From Defluviimonas salinarum (lineage in GTDB: Bacteria; Pseudomonadota; Alphaproteobacteria; Rhodobacterales; Rhodobacteraceae): a DNA stretch of 64,000 nucleotides. The notes below the pieces were generated by a model, which saw nothing but the letters and a program-made list of their open reading frames with translations, had not been told where the DNA came from and searched no databases. The translations under genes and the position numbers were made by a program. Positions 31,039 to 39,229 of this stretch are shown here, in pieces. Location of the stretch: assembly GCF_026013545.1 (NCBI RefSeq), contig NZ_JAPDOG010000001.1, forward strand, positions 37,815 to 101,814, read 5' to 3'. Within the stretch, counting starts at the first letter, position 1; each line of letters starts with the position of its first letter.

Positions 31039-32259
31039 ATGAGCGTTCGCGGCATTCGCATCCTCTCGGCGGCGATCCTGGCGCTGGGCCTCGCGGCCAC
31101 CGCGCCGCTGGCCCAGACCGTGGAGGGCGGCGCGGAGGATCCGCGCGCTGCCACCGGTGGGGCGCAGACGCTCGAGGACATCCTGGCGCGGCAGCGGGGC
31201 GAAAAGATCGACGACAGCTTCCGGCGCGGGGAAACCGGTGATCCCGCGTCGGCCGCCGACCCCTCCGAGCAGCTTGGCACGCTCGGCGGCGTCTCCGACC
31301 CCGAGCTTTGGCGCGCCTTACGCTATGGCGAGGCTTCGGTGACGGTCCCGACCTCGGCGCCCGCGGCGGGCGTGGTGATCCAGGACGGCGGCATGCGCTG
31401 GCTGAAGTTCCGCGAGGGGCCGCTGCTGATCTACGGCGGCTACGGGCTCATCGCCATGATCGCGGTGATCCTGCTCTTCTTCCTTCTCCGGGGCCGGATC
31501 CGCATCGAGGGCGGGCGCACCGGGCAAACCGTGCGCCGCTTCGGCGCGCTCGAACGCTTCGGCCACTGGCTGATGGCGGGTTCGTTCATCGTGCTGGCGC
31601 TGACCGGGCTGATGATTCTCTTCGGCCGGATCGCGCTGATCCCGCTCCTGGGCAAGGAGGCCTATGCGCCCCTCGCCGCGGCCGGGAAATGGGCGCACAA
31701 CAACTTCTCCTGGGCCTTCATGGCCGGGCTCGCGCTGGTCATCGTGGTCTGGATCGGCCACAACCTCCCGAACCGGCACGATCTGGTGTGGCTCGCCAAG
31801 GGGGGCGGCCTCTTCAGCAAGGGTGTGCACCCGCCGGCGCGCAAGTTCAACGCGGGTCAGAAGATCGTCTTCTGGGCGGTTGTGGTGCTCGGCCTGTCGA
31901 TCTCGCTCTCGGGGCTCTCGCTCCTTTTTCCGTTCGAATTGCCGATGTTCGCCAAGACCTTCGAGGTGCTGAACGCGACCGGCCTTCCGCAGCTTGTCGG
32001 CCTCGGGCCATTGCCCGAGGTGCTTGGGCCGCATCAGGAAATGCAACTGGCGCAGGCCTGGCACGGCATCGTCGCCTTCGCCTTCATCGCCATCATCATC
32101 GCCCATATCTACCTCGGCTCGATCGGCATGGAAGGCGCCTTCGACGCGGTCGGATCGGGCGAGGTCGACGTGCAATGGGCCAAGGAGCACCATTCGCTGT
32201 GGTACGAGGAGGTGACCGGCGCCGCGCCGGACCACCCGCCGGGCGCCCCGGCCGAGTGA
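31039..32259 (+). CDS. fdhC: formate dehydrogenase cytochrome b subunit (gamma)
   Basis: 406 residues. An N-terminal signal-like helix (IRILSAAILALGLAATAPLAQT) and a periplasmic segment of about 100 residues precede the diheme cytochrome b core, which has about five helices: a first one at YGGYGLIAMIAVILLFFLL, then FGHWLMAGSFIVLALTGLMIL, FMAGLALVIVVWIGHNLP, IVFWAVVVLGLSISLSG and GIVAFAFIAIIIAHIYLG. His residues in FGHWL, GHNLP, WHGI and IAHIY are haem ligand candidates. Anchors the complex and delivers electrons to quinone. The long N-terminal extension is typical of this group rather than of E. coli FdnI (217 residues). Confidence 0.92.
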   Translation: MSVRGIRILSAAILALGLAATAPLAQTVEGGAEDPRAATGGAQTLEDILARQRGEKIDDSFRRGETGDPASAADPSEQLGTLGGVSDPELWRALRYGEASVTVPTSAPAAGVVIQDGGMRWLKFREGPLLIYGGYGLIAMIAVILLFFLLRGRIRIEGGRTGQTVRRFGALERFGHWLMAGSFIVLALTGLMILFGRIALIPLLGKEAYAPLAAAGKWAHNNFSWAFMAGLALVIVVWIGHNLPNRHDLVWLAKGGGLFSKGVHPPARKFNAGQKIVFWAVVVLGLSISLSGLSLLFPFELPMFAKTFEVLNATGLPQLVGLGPLPEVLGPHQEMQLAQAWHGIVAFAFIAIIIAHIYLGSIGMEGAFDAVGSGEVDVQWAKEHHSLWYEEVTGAAPDHPPGAPAE

Positions 32260-32275
32260 GCGGGAAGGAGAGGCG

Positions 32276-32401
32276 ATGAAGGTAATGCTGCTCGCGTTCC
32301 TGTCGGCCGCCGCAATCGCGGTCCTGGCTGACTTTGCGCTCGACCGCGCGGGCTTTTCCGCGCGCGAGGTGACGAGCGGGCCGTCGGTTCGGCTCGATTG
32401 A
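32276..32401 (+). CDS. small membrane protein at the end of the fdh operon (41 aa)
   Basis: ATG 32276 after a GGGAAGGAG ribosome site, 16 bases past fdhC. It encodes MKVMLLAFLSAAAIAVLADF, then LDRAGFSAREVTSGPSVRLD. One hydrophobic helix or uncleaved signal, short polar tail with the S-A-x-E-V pattern seen in small 'fdhC-linked' proteins. Followed at once by a strong terminator, so it is inside the fdh transcript. Likely a small accessory subunit; no function can be given. Confidence 0.72.
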   Translation: MKVMLLAFLSAAAIAVLADFALDRAGFSAREVTSGPSVRLD

Positions 32402-32418
32402 CGGCAGCCGAAAATGCA

Positions 32419-32447
32419 AAATGCGCCGGGAAGGGCCCGGCGCATTT
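32419..32447. terminator. bidirectional intrinsic terminator after the fdh operon
   Basis: A perfect 12-bp stem (AAATGCGCCGGG at 32419-32430 with CCCGGCGCATTT at 32436-32447, 5-base loop AAGGG). A T-rich tail (CGTTTCTT) follows on the plus strand and a TTGC/TTTTCGG run follows on the minus strand. Sits between the convergent fdh operon and the iron-binding-protein gene. Confidence 0.88.
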
Positions 32448-32465
32448 CGTTTCTTGAACAGCGGA

Positions 32466-33473
32466 TTAGCCGTCGAAGTTCACTTCTTCCATCAGCTTCA
32501 GCGCCTCGGGCCGCGACTTCGCGACATCCATGAGGTTGAGGCTGTCCGGAGTGAACTCGCCCCAGCTTGCGACCACTTCCGACCGCGCCACGCCCGGCTT
32601 GACCGGGAATTCGTGGTTGAGCCCGGCATAGATCTTCTGCGCCTCGTCGGACGACAGGAACTCCATCAGTTTCAGCGCCGCGTCATGGTTCGGCGCCGAC
32701 TTGGTCATCGCCACGCCCGAGACGTTCATATGGGTGCCGTCGCCTTCGAACACCGGGTAGACGATGCGCACCGAGTTGGCCCATTCGACCTGCTCGGGAT
32801 CGCTCAGCATCGCGCCCATGTAATAGGTATTGCCAAGCGAGATGTCGCATTCGCCGGCCCAGATCGACTTCACCTGCGCCCGATCGTTGCCCTCGGGCTT
32901 GCGGGCGAGGTTGGCGCGCAGGCCCGTGGCCCATTTCTTGGCATATTCGGCGCCGTGATGCTCGATCATCGCCGCCATCAGGCCGAGGTTGTAATCGTGC
33001 GTCCCCGGACGGGTGCAGATCCGGCCCTGCCATTTCGGGTCCGCGAGATCCTCGTAGGTCGTCACCTCGCCATCGGCCACGCGCTCCTTCGAGGCATAGA
33101 CGATGCGGGCGCGGGTCGTGAGCCCGAACCACTGGTTGCCGGGGTCGCGGAACTCCGCCGGGATGTTGGCGGCGAGCACTTCGGAGGAGACCGGCTGGGT
33201 CACGCCCGCCTCGACCACCTGCGAGAGCTTGGCGATGTCGACGGTCATCACGAGGTCGGCCGGGCTGCGGTCGCCCTCGCTCGATAGCCGCTCGACCAGG
33301 CCCTTGTCGACATGGGCGACATTGACGGCGATGCCGGTCTCGGCGGTGAAGGCGTCGAAGAGCGGTTGCACCAGTTCCGGCTGGCGCGACGAGTAGACGT
33401 TGACTTCTTCGGCGAGCGCAGGTCCGGCGAGAGCGGCGAGCGAAAGGGCGAAAAGCGGTGTCCGCAGGGACAT
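32466..33473 (-). CDS. Fe(III)-type ABC transporter substrate-binding protein (FbpA/FutA-like)
   Basis: 335 residues. Signal peptide (MSLRTPLFALSLAALAGPALA), then the ferric-binding fold: EVNVYSSRQPELVQPLFDAF, WFGLTTRARIVYAS, GRICTRPGTHDYNLGLMAAM, ECDISLGNTYYMGAM with the vicinal tyrosines that coordinate Fe(III) in FbpA/FutA, and EFPVKPGV near the end. No permease or ATPase gene is next to it; those must be elsewhere or already lost. A candidate iron-responsive palindrome lies upstream, consistent with induction under iron limitation. Confidence 0.9.
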   Translation of the reverse strand: MSLRTPLFALSLAALAGPALAEEVNVYSSRQPELVQPLFDAFTAETGIAVNVAHVDKGLVERLSSEGDRSPADLVMTVDIAKLSQVVEAGVTQPVSSEVLAANIPAEFRDPGNQWFGLTTRARIVYASKERVADGEVTTYEDLADPKWQGRICTRPGTHDYNLGLMAAMIEHHGAEYAKKWATGLRANLARKPEGNDRAQVKSIWAGECDISLGNTYYMGAMLSDPEQVEWANSVRIVYPVFEGDGTHMNVSGVAMTKSAPNHDAALKLMEFLSSDEAQKIYAGLNHEFPVKPGVARSEVVASWGEFTPDSLNLMDVAKSRPEALKLMEEVNFDG

Positions 33474-33505
33474 AGTCGACTCCTTTGGTCAGATATTCTG
33501 GCGTC

Positions 33506-33550
33506 CTTATTCCCGACCTGCAGGGGCGCGTCAATACCTGATTAAACTGG
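33506..33550 (-). promoter_or_regulatory. candidate promoter plus iron-type palindrome of the iron-binding-protein gene
   Basis: On the minus strand: -35 TTGACG (33534-33529), 17-base spacer, -10 AATAAG (33511-33506). Just upstream lies the imperfect palindrome CCAGTTTAATCAGG (33550-33537), 10 of 14 positions symmetric around TTAA. It resembles the Iron-Rhodo-box proposed for Rhodobacterales iron genes (attributed to IscR/related Rrf2 regulators); that match is from memory. Position beside -35 fits regulation of this promoter. Confidence 0.5.
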
Positions 33551-33586
33551 TCGCCTATTTGGCCGCAGGCGTCATCCCCGGCAATT

Positions 33587-34066
33587 TCAGCCGCGAACGG
33601 CGGCCTCGATCGCGGCGACGTCGATCCGGGTCATCGTCATCATCGCGTCGAAGGCGCGTTTCGCGGCCTCGCCGCCGGCCGCCAGCGCTCCGGTCAGGAC
33701 GCGCGGCGTGATCTGCCACGAGATCCCCCAGCGGTCCTTGCACCAGCCGCAGGCGCTTTCCTGCCCGCCGTTGCCGATGATCGCGTTCCAATAGCGGTCG
33801 GTTTCCGCCTGGTCGTCGGTGGTGATCTGGAACGAGAAGGCTTCGGAGTGGCAGAAGGCCGGACCGCCGTTGAGGCCGAGGCAGGGGAGGCCGAGGACCG
33901 TGAATTCGACCGTCAGCACGTCGCCCGCCTTGCCCGACGGATAGTCGGAGGGCGCGCGGAAGACCGCGCCGACCGAACTCTCGGGGAACGTCGCCGCATA
34001 GAAGCGAGCCGCTTCCTCCGCGTCCCTGTCGTACCAGAGGCAGATCGTGGTCTTGGCGGTTGGCAT
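33587..34066 (-). CDS. VOC-fold protein (PhnB / 3-demethylubiquinone methyltransferase-like)
   Basis: 159 residues from ATG 34066 (MPTAKTTICLWYDRDAEEAA). Glyoxalase/VOC fold: FYAATFPESSVGAVFRAPSD, VEFTVLGLPCLGLNGGPAF, EAFSFQITTDDQAETDRYWN, GWCKDRWGISWQI. This PF06983-type group has mostly unknown substrates despite the methyltransferase name; no SAM-binding motif is present, so methyltransferase activity is not supported. Monocistronic. A longer in-frame start at 34117 lacks homology-like sequence. Confidence 0.82.
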   Translation of the reverse strand: MPTAKTTICLWYDRDAEEAARFYAATFPESSVGAVFRAPSDYPSGKAGDVLTVEFTVLGLPCLGLNGGPAFCHSEAFSFQITTDDQAETDRYWNAIIGNGGQESACGWCKDRWGISWQITPRVLTGALAAGGEAAKRAFDAMMTMTRIDVAAIEAAVRG

Positions 34067-34217
34067 GTGCGATCCCCGTTTAGCGAGCGCTGGCTCGGGG
34101 ACCGGAAACGCCGGCACCGCCCCGTGCCGGGATCAACGATACCGGCTCAGCCCTGCGTGCCGCAAGCGATTGCCGAGGCCGGCTGGGTGCGGAGACCGAG
34201 AGCCGTCGGGCAGCCGG

Positions 34218-35054
34218 CTATTTCGCCGCCTTCTCCAGCCGTTTCGCCTCGTCCCAGAGCGCGTCCATCTCGGCGAGGTCGGACTCTTCAGGGCGCTTGC
34301 CCCGGTGGGCGAGCGCGGATTCGATCGAGGCGAAGCGCCGGGTGAACTTGGCGTTGGCGGCCCGGAGCGCCGCCTCCGGGTCGATCCTGAGATGCCGCGC
34401 GAGATTGGCGATCACGAAGAGAAGATCGCCGAACTCCTCGAATATCTCGGTCTCCGTCATCGTGGCGCGGGCCTCCTGCAGCTCGCGCGCCTCCTCGGTA
34501 ATCTTGTCGACGACCTCGGCGGTCGAGGGCCAGTCGAAGCCGACGCGCGCGGCGCGGTTCTGCAGCTTCACCGCCCGCGTCAGCGCCGGCAGCCCCATCG
34601 CGATACCATCCAGCGTGCCGCGCGCCGCCGCGCCCGCGCGTTCGGCCGCCTTCATCCGCTCCCAGTCGCGGGTCTGGTCCTCGGCACTCTTGTCGCGGCT
34701 TTCGTCGCCGAAGACATGGGGGTGGCGCGCGACCATCTTGTCGGAGATCGCGCGGATTACCTCGGCGAACCCGAAATGCCCGGCCTCGGAGGCCATCTGC
34801 GCGTGATAGACCGTCTGCAGCAGCAGGTCGCCCAGCTCGCCTCGCAACTCGCCCCAGGCCTCGCGCTCGATCGCGTCGGCGACCTCGTAGGCCTCCTCGA
34901 TCGTGTAGGGCGCGATGGTCGTAAAATCCTGCTCGATGTCCCAGGGACAGCCGGTCGCGGGATCCCTGAGCCGCGCCATGATCTCCAGAAGCCGCGGCAG
35001 CCCGCCCTCGGGATCGTGGATCAGGCGGTCCGAGGCGTGGCGGTCGAGGGTCAT
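34218..35054 (-). CDS. mazG: nucleoside triphosphate pyrophosphohydrolase MazG
   Basis: 278 residues from ATG 35054 with GGAG upstream. Hydrolyses NTPs/dNTPs to monophosphates, house-cleaning and (p)ppGpp-linked. Two MazG repeats: residues about 20-130 with CPWDIEQDF, EEAYEVADAIE and GELGDLLLQTVYHAQMA (EExxE...ExxD metal motif), and about 165-245 with EEARELQEA and EEFGDLLFVIANLARHL. Longer upstream in-frame extension overlaps the divergent M20 gene and is rejected. Confidence 0.95.
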   Translation of the reverse strand: MTLDRHASDRLIHDPEGGLPRLLEIMARLRDPATGCPWDIEQDFTTIAPYTIEEAYEVADAIEREAWGELRGELGDLLLQTVYHAQMASEAGHFGFAEVIRAISDKMVARHPHVFGDESRDKSAEDQTRDWERMKAAERAGAAARGTLDGIAMGLPALTRAVKLQNRAARVGFDWPSTAEVVDKITEEARELQEARATMTETEIFEEFGDLLFVIANLARHLRIDPEAALRAANAKFTRRFASIESALAHRGKRPEESDLAEMDALWDEAKRLEKAAK

Positions 35055-35118
35055 TGCGTGCTCCGGGATTTTGCGGTCATCTGGGGCGCAGTATTCGCAA
35101 TAGCGCCCGAGAGTCCAC

Positions 35119-36282
35119 ATGGCCGTCCTCAACCGCATCGCCGCCTACGCCCCCGAGATGGCGGAATGGCGCCGCCAACTGCACCGCCACCCGGAGCTGC
35201 GCTTCGCCTGCCACAAGACCGCGGCCTTCGTCGCCGCGAAGCTGCGCGAGTTCGGCGTCGACGAGATCCACGAGGGGATCGCCGAGACCGGGATCGTCGC
35301 GCTGATCGACGGCGAGGGCGAGGGGCCGGTGATCGGTCTCAGGGCCGACATGGACGCGCTGCCGATCACCGAGGCGACCGGCGTCGAACACGCCTCGGAA
35401 GTGCCCGGCGTCATGCATGCCTGCGGCCATGACGGCCATACCGCGATGCTCCTCGGCGCGGCCAAGTACCTTGCCGAGACCCGCCGCTTCCGCGGCCGCG
35501 TCGCGCTGATCTTCCAGCCCGCCGAGGAGGATGGCGGCGGCGGCGAGGTCATGGTGAAGGAGGGCATCCTCGAACGCTTCGGCATCGGCGAGGTCTATGC
35601 GCTCCACAACTCGCCGACCGTTCCACTCGGCCATTTCGTGACCACGCCGGGCCCGATCATGGCCTCGGTCGATACCGCCCGCGTGACACTGACCGGAAGG
35701 GGCGGCCACGGCGCCTATCCGCACGAATGCGTCGACCCGATCCCGGCGCTGGTCGGCATGGTCGGCGCGCTGCAGACGATCGCCAGCCGCAACATCGATC
35801 CCCTGGACGAGGTCGTGGTCTCGGTGACCGAGATCCACGCCGGCACCGCCTCGAACATCATCCCCGAGACCGCCTGGTTCGGCGCGACGATCCGCAGCTT
35901 CCGCCCCGAGGTGCGGGCCCGGATCCAGACGCGGTTCGAGGAGATCGTCGCCGGCCATGCCGCCGCCTATGGCGTGCAGGCCGAGATCGACTACGAACTC
36001 GGCTACCCCGCGACCGTGAACGCCCCCGACCAGACCGCCTTCGCGGTCGAGACCGCCCGCGACGTGTCGGGCGCCGCGGCGGTCGAGGCCGAGGGCGGAC
36101 GCGAGATGGGGGCGGAGGATTTCTCCTACCTCCTCGAAAAGCGCCCCGGCTGCTACCTCTTCCTCGGCCAGGGCAAGGGGGCGGGGCTGCACCACCCGGC
36201 CTACGAGTTCAACGACGAAGCCGCCCCCTATGGCGCGAGCTTCTTCGCCCGGCTGGTGGAGCGCGCCCAGCCGCTCGGGTAG
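35119..36282 (+). CDS. M20 family amidohydrolase (hippurate hydrolase/aminoacylase-like)
   Basis: 387 residues. Hydrolyses N-acyl or peptide bonds of amino-acid derivatives with a dinuclear metal site. Visible ligands: LRADMDALPI, HACGHDGHTAML (CGHDGH box), IFQPAEED and the C-terminal GAEDFSYLLEK. The dimerisation domain occupies about 185-300 (VTLTGRGGHGAYPHECVDPI). Usual length; no signal peptide, cytoplasmic. The gene before agmatinase on the same strand, but 212 bases with strong symmetry separate them, so separate control is likely. Confidence 0.93.
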   Translation: MAVLNRIAAYAPEMAEWRRQLHRHPELRFACHKTAAFVAAKLREFGVDEIHEGIAETGIVALIDGEGEGPVIGLRADMDALPITEATGVEHASEVPGVMHACGHDGHTAMLLGAAKYLAETRRFRGRVALIFQPAEEDGGGGEVMVKEGILERFGIGEVYALHNSPTVPLGHFVTTPGPIMASVDTARVTLTGRGGHGAYPHECVDPIPALVGMVGALQTIASRNIDPLDEVVVSVTEIHAGTASNIIPETAWFGATIRSFRPEVRARIQTRFEEIVAGHAAAYGVQAEIDYELGYPATVNAPDQTAFAVETARDVSGAAAVEAEGGREMGAEDFSYLLEKRPGCYLFLGQGKGAGLHHPAYEFNDEAAPYGASFFARLVERAQPLG

Positions 36283-36292
36283 ATCTTCCGGC

Positions 36293-36331
36293 TTTCATAT
36301 CGCGCCGTAACGATATGAAAATTATATGAAA
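36293..36331. promoter_or_regulatory. perfect 10-bp inverted repeat plus helically phased third half-site upstream of agmatinase
   Basis: TTTCATATCG (36293-36302) and CGATATGAAA (36311-36320) are an exact inverted repeat with 8 bases between. A third copy of the half-site word ATATGAAA lies at 36324-36331, 11 bases (one helical turn) after the second. AT-rich in an otherwise GC-rich region. It could terminate the M20 transcript, but the extra phased half-site and the absence of a U-tract favour an operator. Lies 175-200 bases upstream of the agmatinase start. Confidence 0.5.
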
Positions 36332-36383
36332 TACCTGACACCAAGACAGCGGCGCCGCACCTTCGGGTTTCAGCTTTCCTGGG

Positions 36384-36395
36384 ATTTGATCAAAT
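36384..36395. promoter_or_regulatory. 12-bp perfect palindrome ATTTGATCAAAT
   Basis: ATTTGATCAAAT is fully self-complementary and lies 100 bases upstream of the agmatinase ATG, next to a TTGACG word at 36400 that could be a -35 element. A dimeric repressor or activator site is plausible. No regulator gene is adjacent, so the protein cannot be named. Confidence 0.4.
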
Positions 36396-36494
36396 TATCT
36401 TGACGAATCGACCGGTCTCGGCGCGAAATGGGGCACCCGGATCGGCGACATCTCCGGCCCCGAACGATGTCCGAAACTTCACGGAGATGGTTCC

Positions 36495-37460
36495 ATGGCA
36501 TTGGCAGATGCAAGGACCCAGGTTGATCTGGCCTTCACCAGCGAGACGCGGCGCGGGCTCGCCTATGAGAATGTGTTCGGCGGCGCGACGAGCTTCCTTC
36601 GGCGGCGCTACAGCAAGGACCTGACCGGCGTCGACCTCGCGATCACCGGGGTGCCGTTCGATCAGGCGGTGACCAACCGCACCGGCACTAGGTTCGGGCC
36701 GCGCGCGGTCCGCGAGGCCTCCGCGCTTCAGCCCTGCGATCCGCCCTATGGCTGGGGCTACTCGCCGCTCGACGAGTTCGACATCGTCGATTACGGCGAC
36801 CTCGCCTTCGATTATGCCAAGGTCTCGGCCTTCCCCGACACGCTCACCGAGCACATCCGCGGCATCCTCGCGGCCGGTGCGGGCAGTGTAACGCTCGGCG
36901 GCGACCACTACATCACCTTCCCGATCCTGAAGGCCTATGCCGAGAAGTACGGGCCGATCTCGCTTCTCCATTTCGACGCCCATTCCGACACCTGGGTCGA
37001 CGAGGATTTCGAGCGGATCGACCACGGCACGATGTTCTACAAGGCGATCAAGTCCGGCATCGTCGACCCCAGAACCAGCGTGCAGGTCGGCATCCGCACC
37101 CATAACGACGACTTCATGGGCGTGAACGTGATCGACGCGCGTGAGGTGCACGAGACCGGTGCGGCTGAAGTCGCAAGGAAAATCAAGGCGGTGATCGGCG
37201 ACCGCCCAACCTACCTCACCTTCGACATCGATTGCCTCGACCCCGCCTTCGCGCCCGGCACCGGCACCCCGGTCTGGGGCGGGCTCGCCTCGTGGCAGGT
37301 CGCGGCGATCCTGCGCGACCTTGCCGGCATCAATCTCGTCGGCGGCGATGTCGTCGAGGTCTCGCCGGCCTACGACACCACGGGCGCCACCGCGATCGCC
37401 GGCGCCCATGTCGCGCATGAGCTGATCTGCCTCTACTGCTGGCAGAAGCGCAAAGGGTGA
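36495..37460 (+). CDS. speB: agmatinase
   Basis: 321 residues, ureohydrolase fold. Hydrolyses agmatine to putrescine and urea. All six Mn-binding positions are visible: His138 (GGDHYIT), Asp161, His163 and Asp165 (FDAHSDTW), Asp244 and Asp246 (FDIDCLDPAFAPGTGTP). Length fits agmatinase; guanidinobutyrase or another ureohydrolase specificity is possible because the substrate loop cannot be read. Overlaps the DUF1499 start by 4 bases. Candidate regulatory repeats lie upstream. Confidence 0.9.
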   Translation: MALADARTQVDLAFTSETRRGLAYENVFGGATSFLRRRYSKDLTGVDLAITGVPFDQAVTNRTGTRFGPRAVREASALQPCDPPYGWGYSPLDEFDIVDYGDLAFDYAKVSAFPDTLTEHIRGILAAGAGSVTLGGDHYITFPILKAYAEKYGPISLLHFDAHSDTWVDEDFERIDHGTMFYKAIKSGIVDPRTSVQVGIRTHNDDFMGVNVIDAREVHETGAAEVARKIKAVIGDRPTYLTFDIDCLDPAFAPGTGTPVWGGLASWQVAAILRDLAGINLVGGDVVEVSPAYDTTGATAIAGAHVAHELICLYCWQKRKG

Positions 37461-37897
37461 GGCTGGCGCTCCTCCTCCTTGCGCTTCTCGTCGGAGCGGG
37501 CCTGGCGTGGATTCGCCTCGCCCCCTCCGACCCGGCGCGCTGGCATGTCGATCCTGCCGTGCCCGGCGCCGACACCCTGACCGGAGAGCCGGGCGGCGCG
37601 CGCGGCGCCCTGACCTTGCCTGGCCGGAGCCCCGCCGAGGTCCTCGCCCGGCTCGATGCCATCGCGCGCGCCACGAGGCGCACGACACGCCTTGCCGGCA
37701 GCCCGGAGGAGGGCCGCATCACCTGGCTCACCCGGTCCGCCGCCTTTGGCTTCCCCGACTACACAACGGCGCAGGCGGTTCAAAACGGATCTGAAGTCGA
37801 GCTCACGCTGCACGCCCGTCAACGCTTCGGCCGCGACGACTTCGGCGTCAATGCCGCCCGGCTCCAGGACTGGACCGCCGCGTTAACGACGCCTTAG
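37457..37897 (+). CDS. DUF1499 membrane-anchored protein
   Basis: 146 residues from a GTG start that overlaps the agmatinase stop (GTGA). N-terminal membrane anchor (MRLALLLLALLVGAGLAWIRLA when read as Met), then a DUF1499 domain with the RTTRLAGSPEEGRITWLTRSAAFGFPDYTTAQ core, and RQRFGRDDFGVNAARLQDW near the C-terminus. Function unknown; probably envelope. Coupling to agmatinase may be positional only. Confidence 0.85.
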   Translation: MRLALLLLALLVGAGLAWIRLAPSDPARWHVDPAVPGADTLTGEPGGARGALTLPGRSPAEVLARLDAIARATRRTTRLAGSPEEGRITWLTRSAAFGFPDYTTAQAVQNGSEVELTLHARQRFGRDDFGVNAARLQDWTAALTTP

Positions 37898-38026
37898 GGT
37901 CGTGATCAGATCTTCCGGTCCGCCGCATTCCATTACCCGACGCCCCGTCGGCCCCGCGTACCCATCCCATGCGACATGCGTACACACAGCGGAGCGACGG
38001 CAGGACCGGCACCTTCCGCCTGCCTT

Positions 38027-38075
38027 CTTCATTGCCGAAGTACCCCACGGGGGCCCGGGGGTGTGAAACCCCCGG
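38027..38075 (+). repeat. intergenic REP-like element with GC hairpin (copy 2)
   Basis: Leader CTTCATTGCCGAAGTACCCC (38027-38046) differs at one base from the copy at 4446-4465. Then a perfect 8-bp hairpin: CCGGGGGT at 38055-38062 with ACCCCCGG at 38068-38075, 5-base loop. Lies between DUF1499 and prfA in a 224-base gap. As at copy 1, it follows a plus-strand gene, suggesting a transcription-end function. Confidence 0.7.
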
Positions 38076-38121
38076 CCGCTCCCCCCTTGACCGACGCCCG
38101 GACAAGAGCGAAACCGCACCG

Positions 38122-39177
38122 ATGGTACCCTTGGACAAGCTCGCCCAGATCACCCGCCGCTTCGAGTTCCTCGAGGCCAAGCTCTCGGCCGGCGCCGCGC
38201 CCGCCGAGATCGCCCAGCTCAGCCGCGAATATTCCGAGCTGAAGCCGGTCGCGGCCGAGATCGCCGCCTACCGCCAGGCGCTCGACGATCTCGACCAGGC
38301 CGAGGCGATGCTCGCCGACCCCGAGATGCGCGCGCTCGCCGAGGACGAGATCCCGGCCCTCAAGGCGCGGATCCCCGAGATGGAGGCAAGGCTCCGGATC
38401 GCGCTCCTGCCCAAGGATGCCGCCGATGCCCGCCCCGCGATCCTCGAGATCCGGCCCGGGACGGGCGGCGAGGAGGCCGCTCTCTTCGCCGGCGATCTCC
38501 TCCGGATGTATCAGAAACACGCCGAGGCACAGGGCTGGCGCTTCGAACTGCTCGAACTCAGCGAGACCGAGCTCGGCGGCGTCAAGGAGGCGATGGCGCG
38601 GATCGAGGGCGAGGGGGTCTTCGCCCGGCTCAAGTACGAATCCGGCGTCCACCGGGTCCAGCGCGTGCCGGAAACGGAATCGGGCGGCCGCATCCATACC
38701 TCGGCCGCGACCGTCGCGGTCCTGCCCGAGGCCGAGGAGGTCGATATCGAGATCCCGGCCTCCGACATCCGCATCGACACGATGCGCTCCTCCGGCGCGG
38801 GCGGCCAGCACGTCAACACCACCGATTCCGCGGTCAGGATCACCCACCTTCCGACCGGCATCGTCGTCACCTCATCGGAAAAGTCCCAGCACCAGAACCG
38901 CGCCAACGCGATGGCGGTGCTGCGCGCCCGGCTCTACGACCTCGAACGCGGCAGGGCGGACGATGCCCGCGCCGCCGAGCGCAAGGCGCAGGTCGGCTCC
39001 GGCGACCGCTCCGAGCGGATCCGCACCTACAACTTCCCGCAAGGCCGGCTGACCGATCACCGCATAAACCTCACGCTCTACCGGCTCGACCAGGTGATGC
39101 AGGGCGACCTGACCGAGATAATCGACGCGCTCACCGCCGAGGACCAGGCCGCGAAGCTTGCGGAGATGGAGGCGTGA
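38122..39177 (+). CDS. prfA: peptide chain release factor 1
   Basis: 351 residues. Recognises UAA and UAG stop codons. Domains: N-terminal coiled-coil helices to about residue 105, then domain 2 with the anticodon-like PAT/PVT loop region, the catalytic Gly227-Gly228-Gln229 in [17 protein letters not shown], and the C-terminal [11 protein letters not shown]. The GGQ glutamine is normally N5-methylated by PrmC, which is encoded 52 bases downstream. Confidence 0.97.
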   Translation: MVPLDKLAQITRRFEFLEAKLSAGAAPAEIAQLSREYSELKPVAAEIAAYRQALDDLDQAEAMLADPEMRALAEDEIPALKARIPEMEARLRIALLPKDAADARPAILEIRPGTGGEEAALFAGDLLRMYQKHAEAQGWRFELLELSETELGGVKEAMARIEGEGVFARLKYESGVHRVQRVPETESGGRIHTSAATVAVLPEAEEVDIEIPASDIRIDTMRSSGAGGQHVNTTDSAVRITHLPTGIVVTSSEKSQHQNRANAMAVLRARLYDLERGRADDARAAERKAQVGSGDRSERIRTYNFPQGRLTDHRINLTLYRLDQVMQGDLTEIIDALTAEDQAAKLAEMEA

Positions 39178-39229
39178 GACGCCTCGTTCTCGGGCCTGCG
39201 GCCCTGAACATCGGCGGCAGGGCGCGCCG

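Noticed and set aside
27366-31280. Two long minus-strand frames antisense to fdhA and fdhB
   Set aside because: They oppose strong, motif-complete formate dehydrogenase genes and contain no recognisable domain.
33587-34066. Annotation as a ubiquinone methyltransferase
   Set aside because: The name comes from a mislabelled family; the protein has a VOC fold and no SAM-binding motif.
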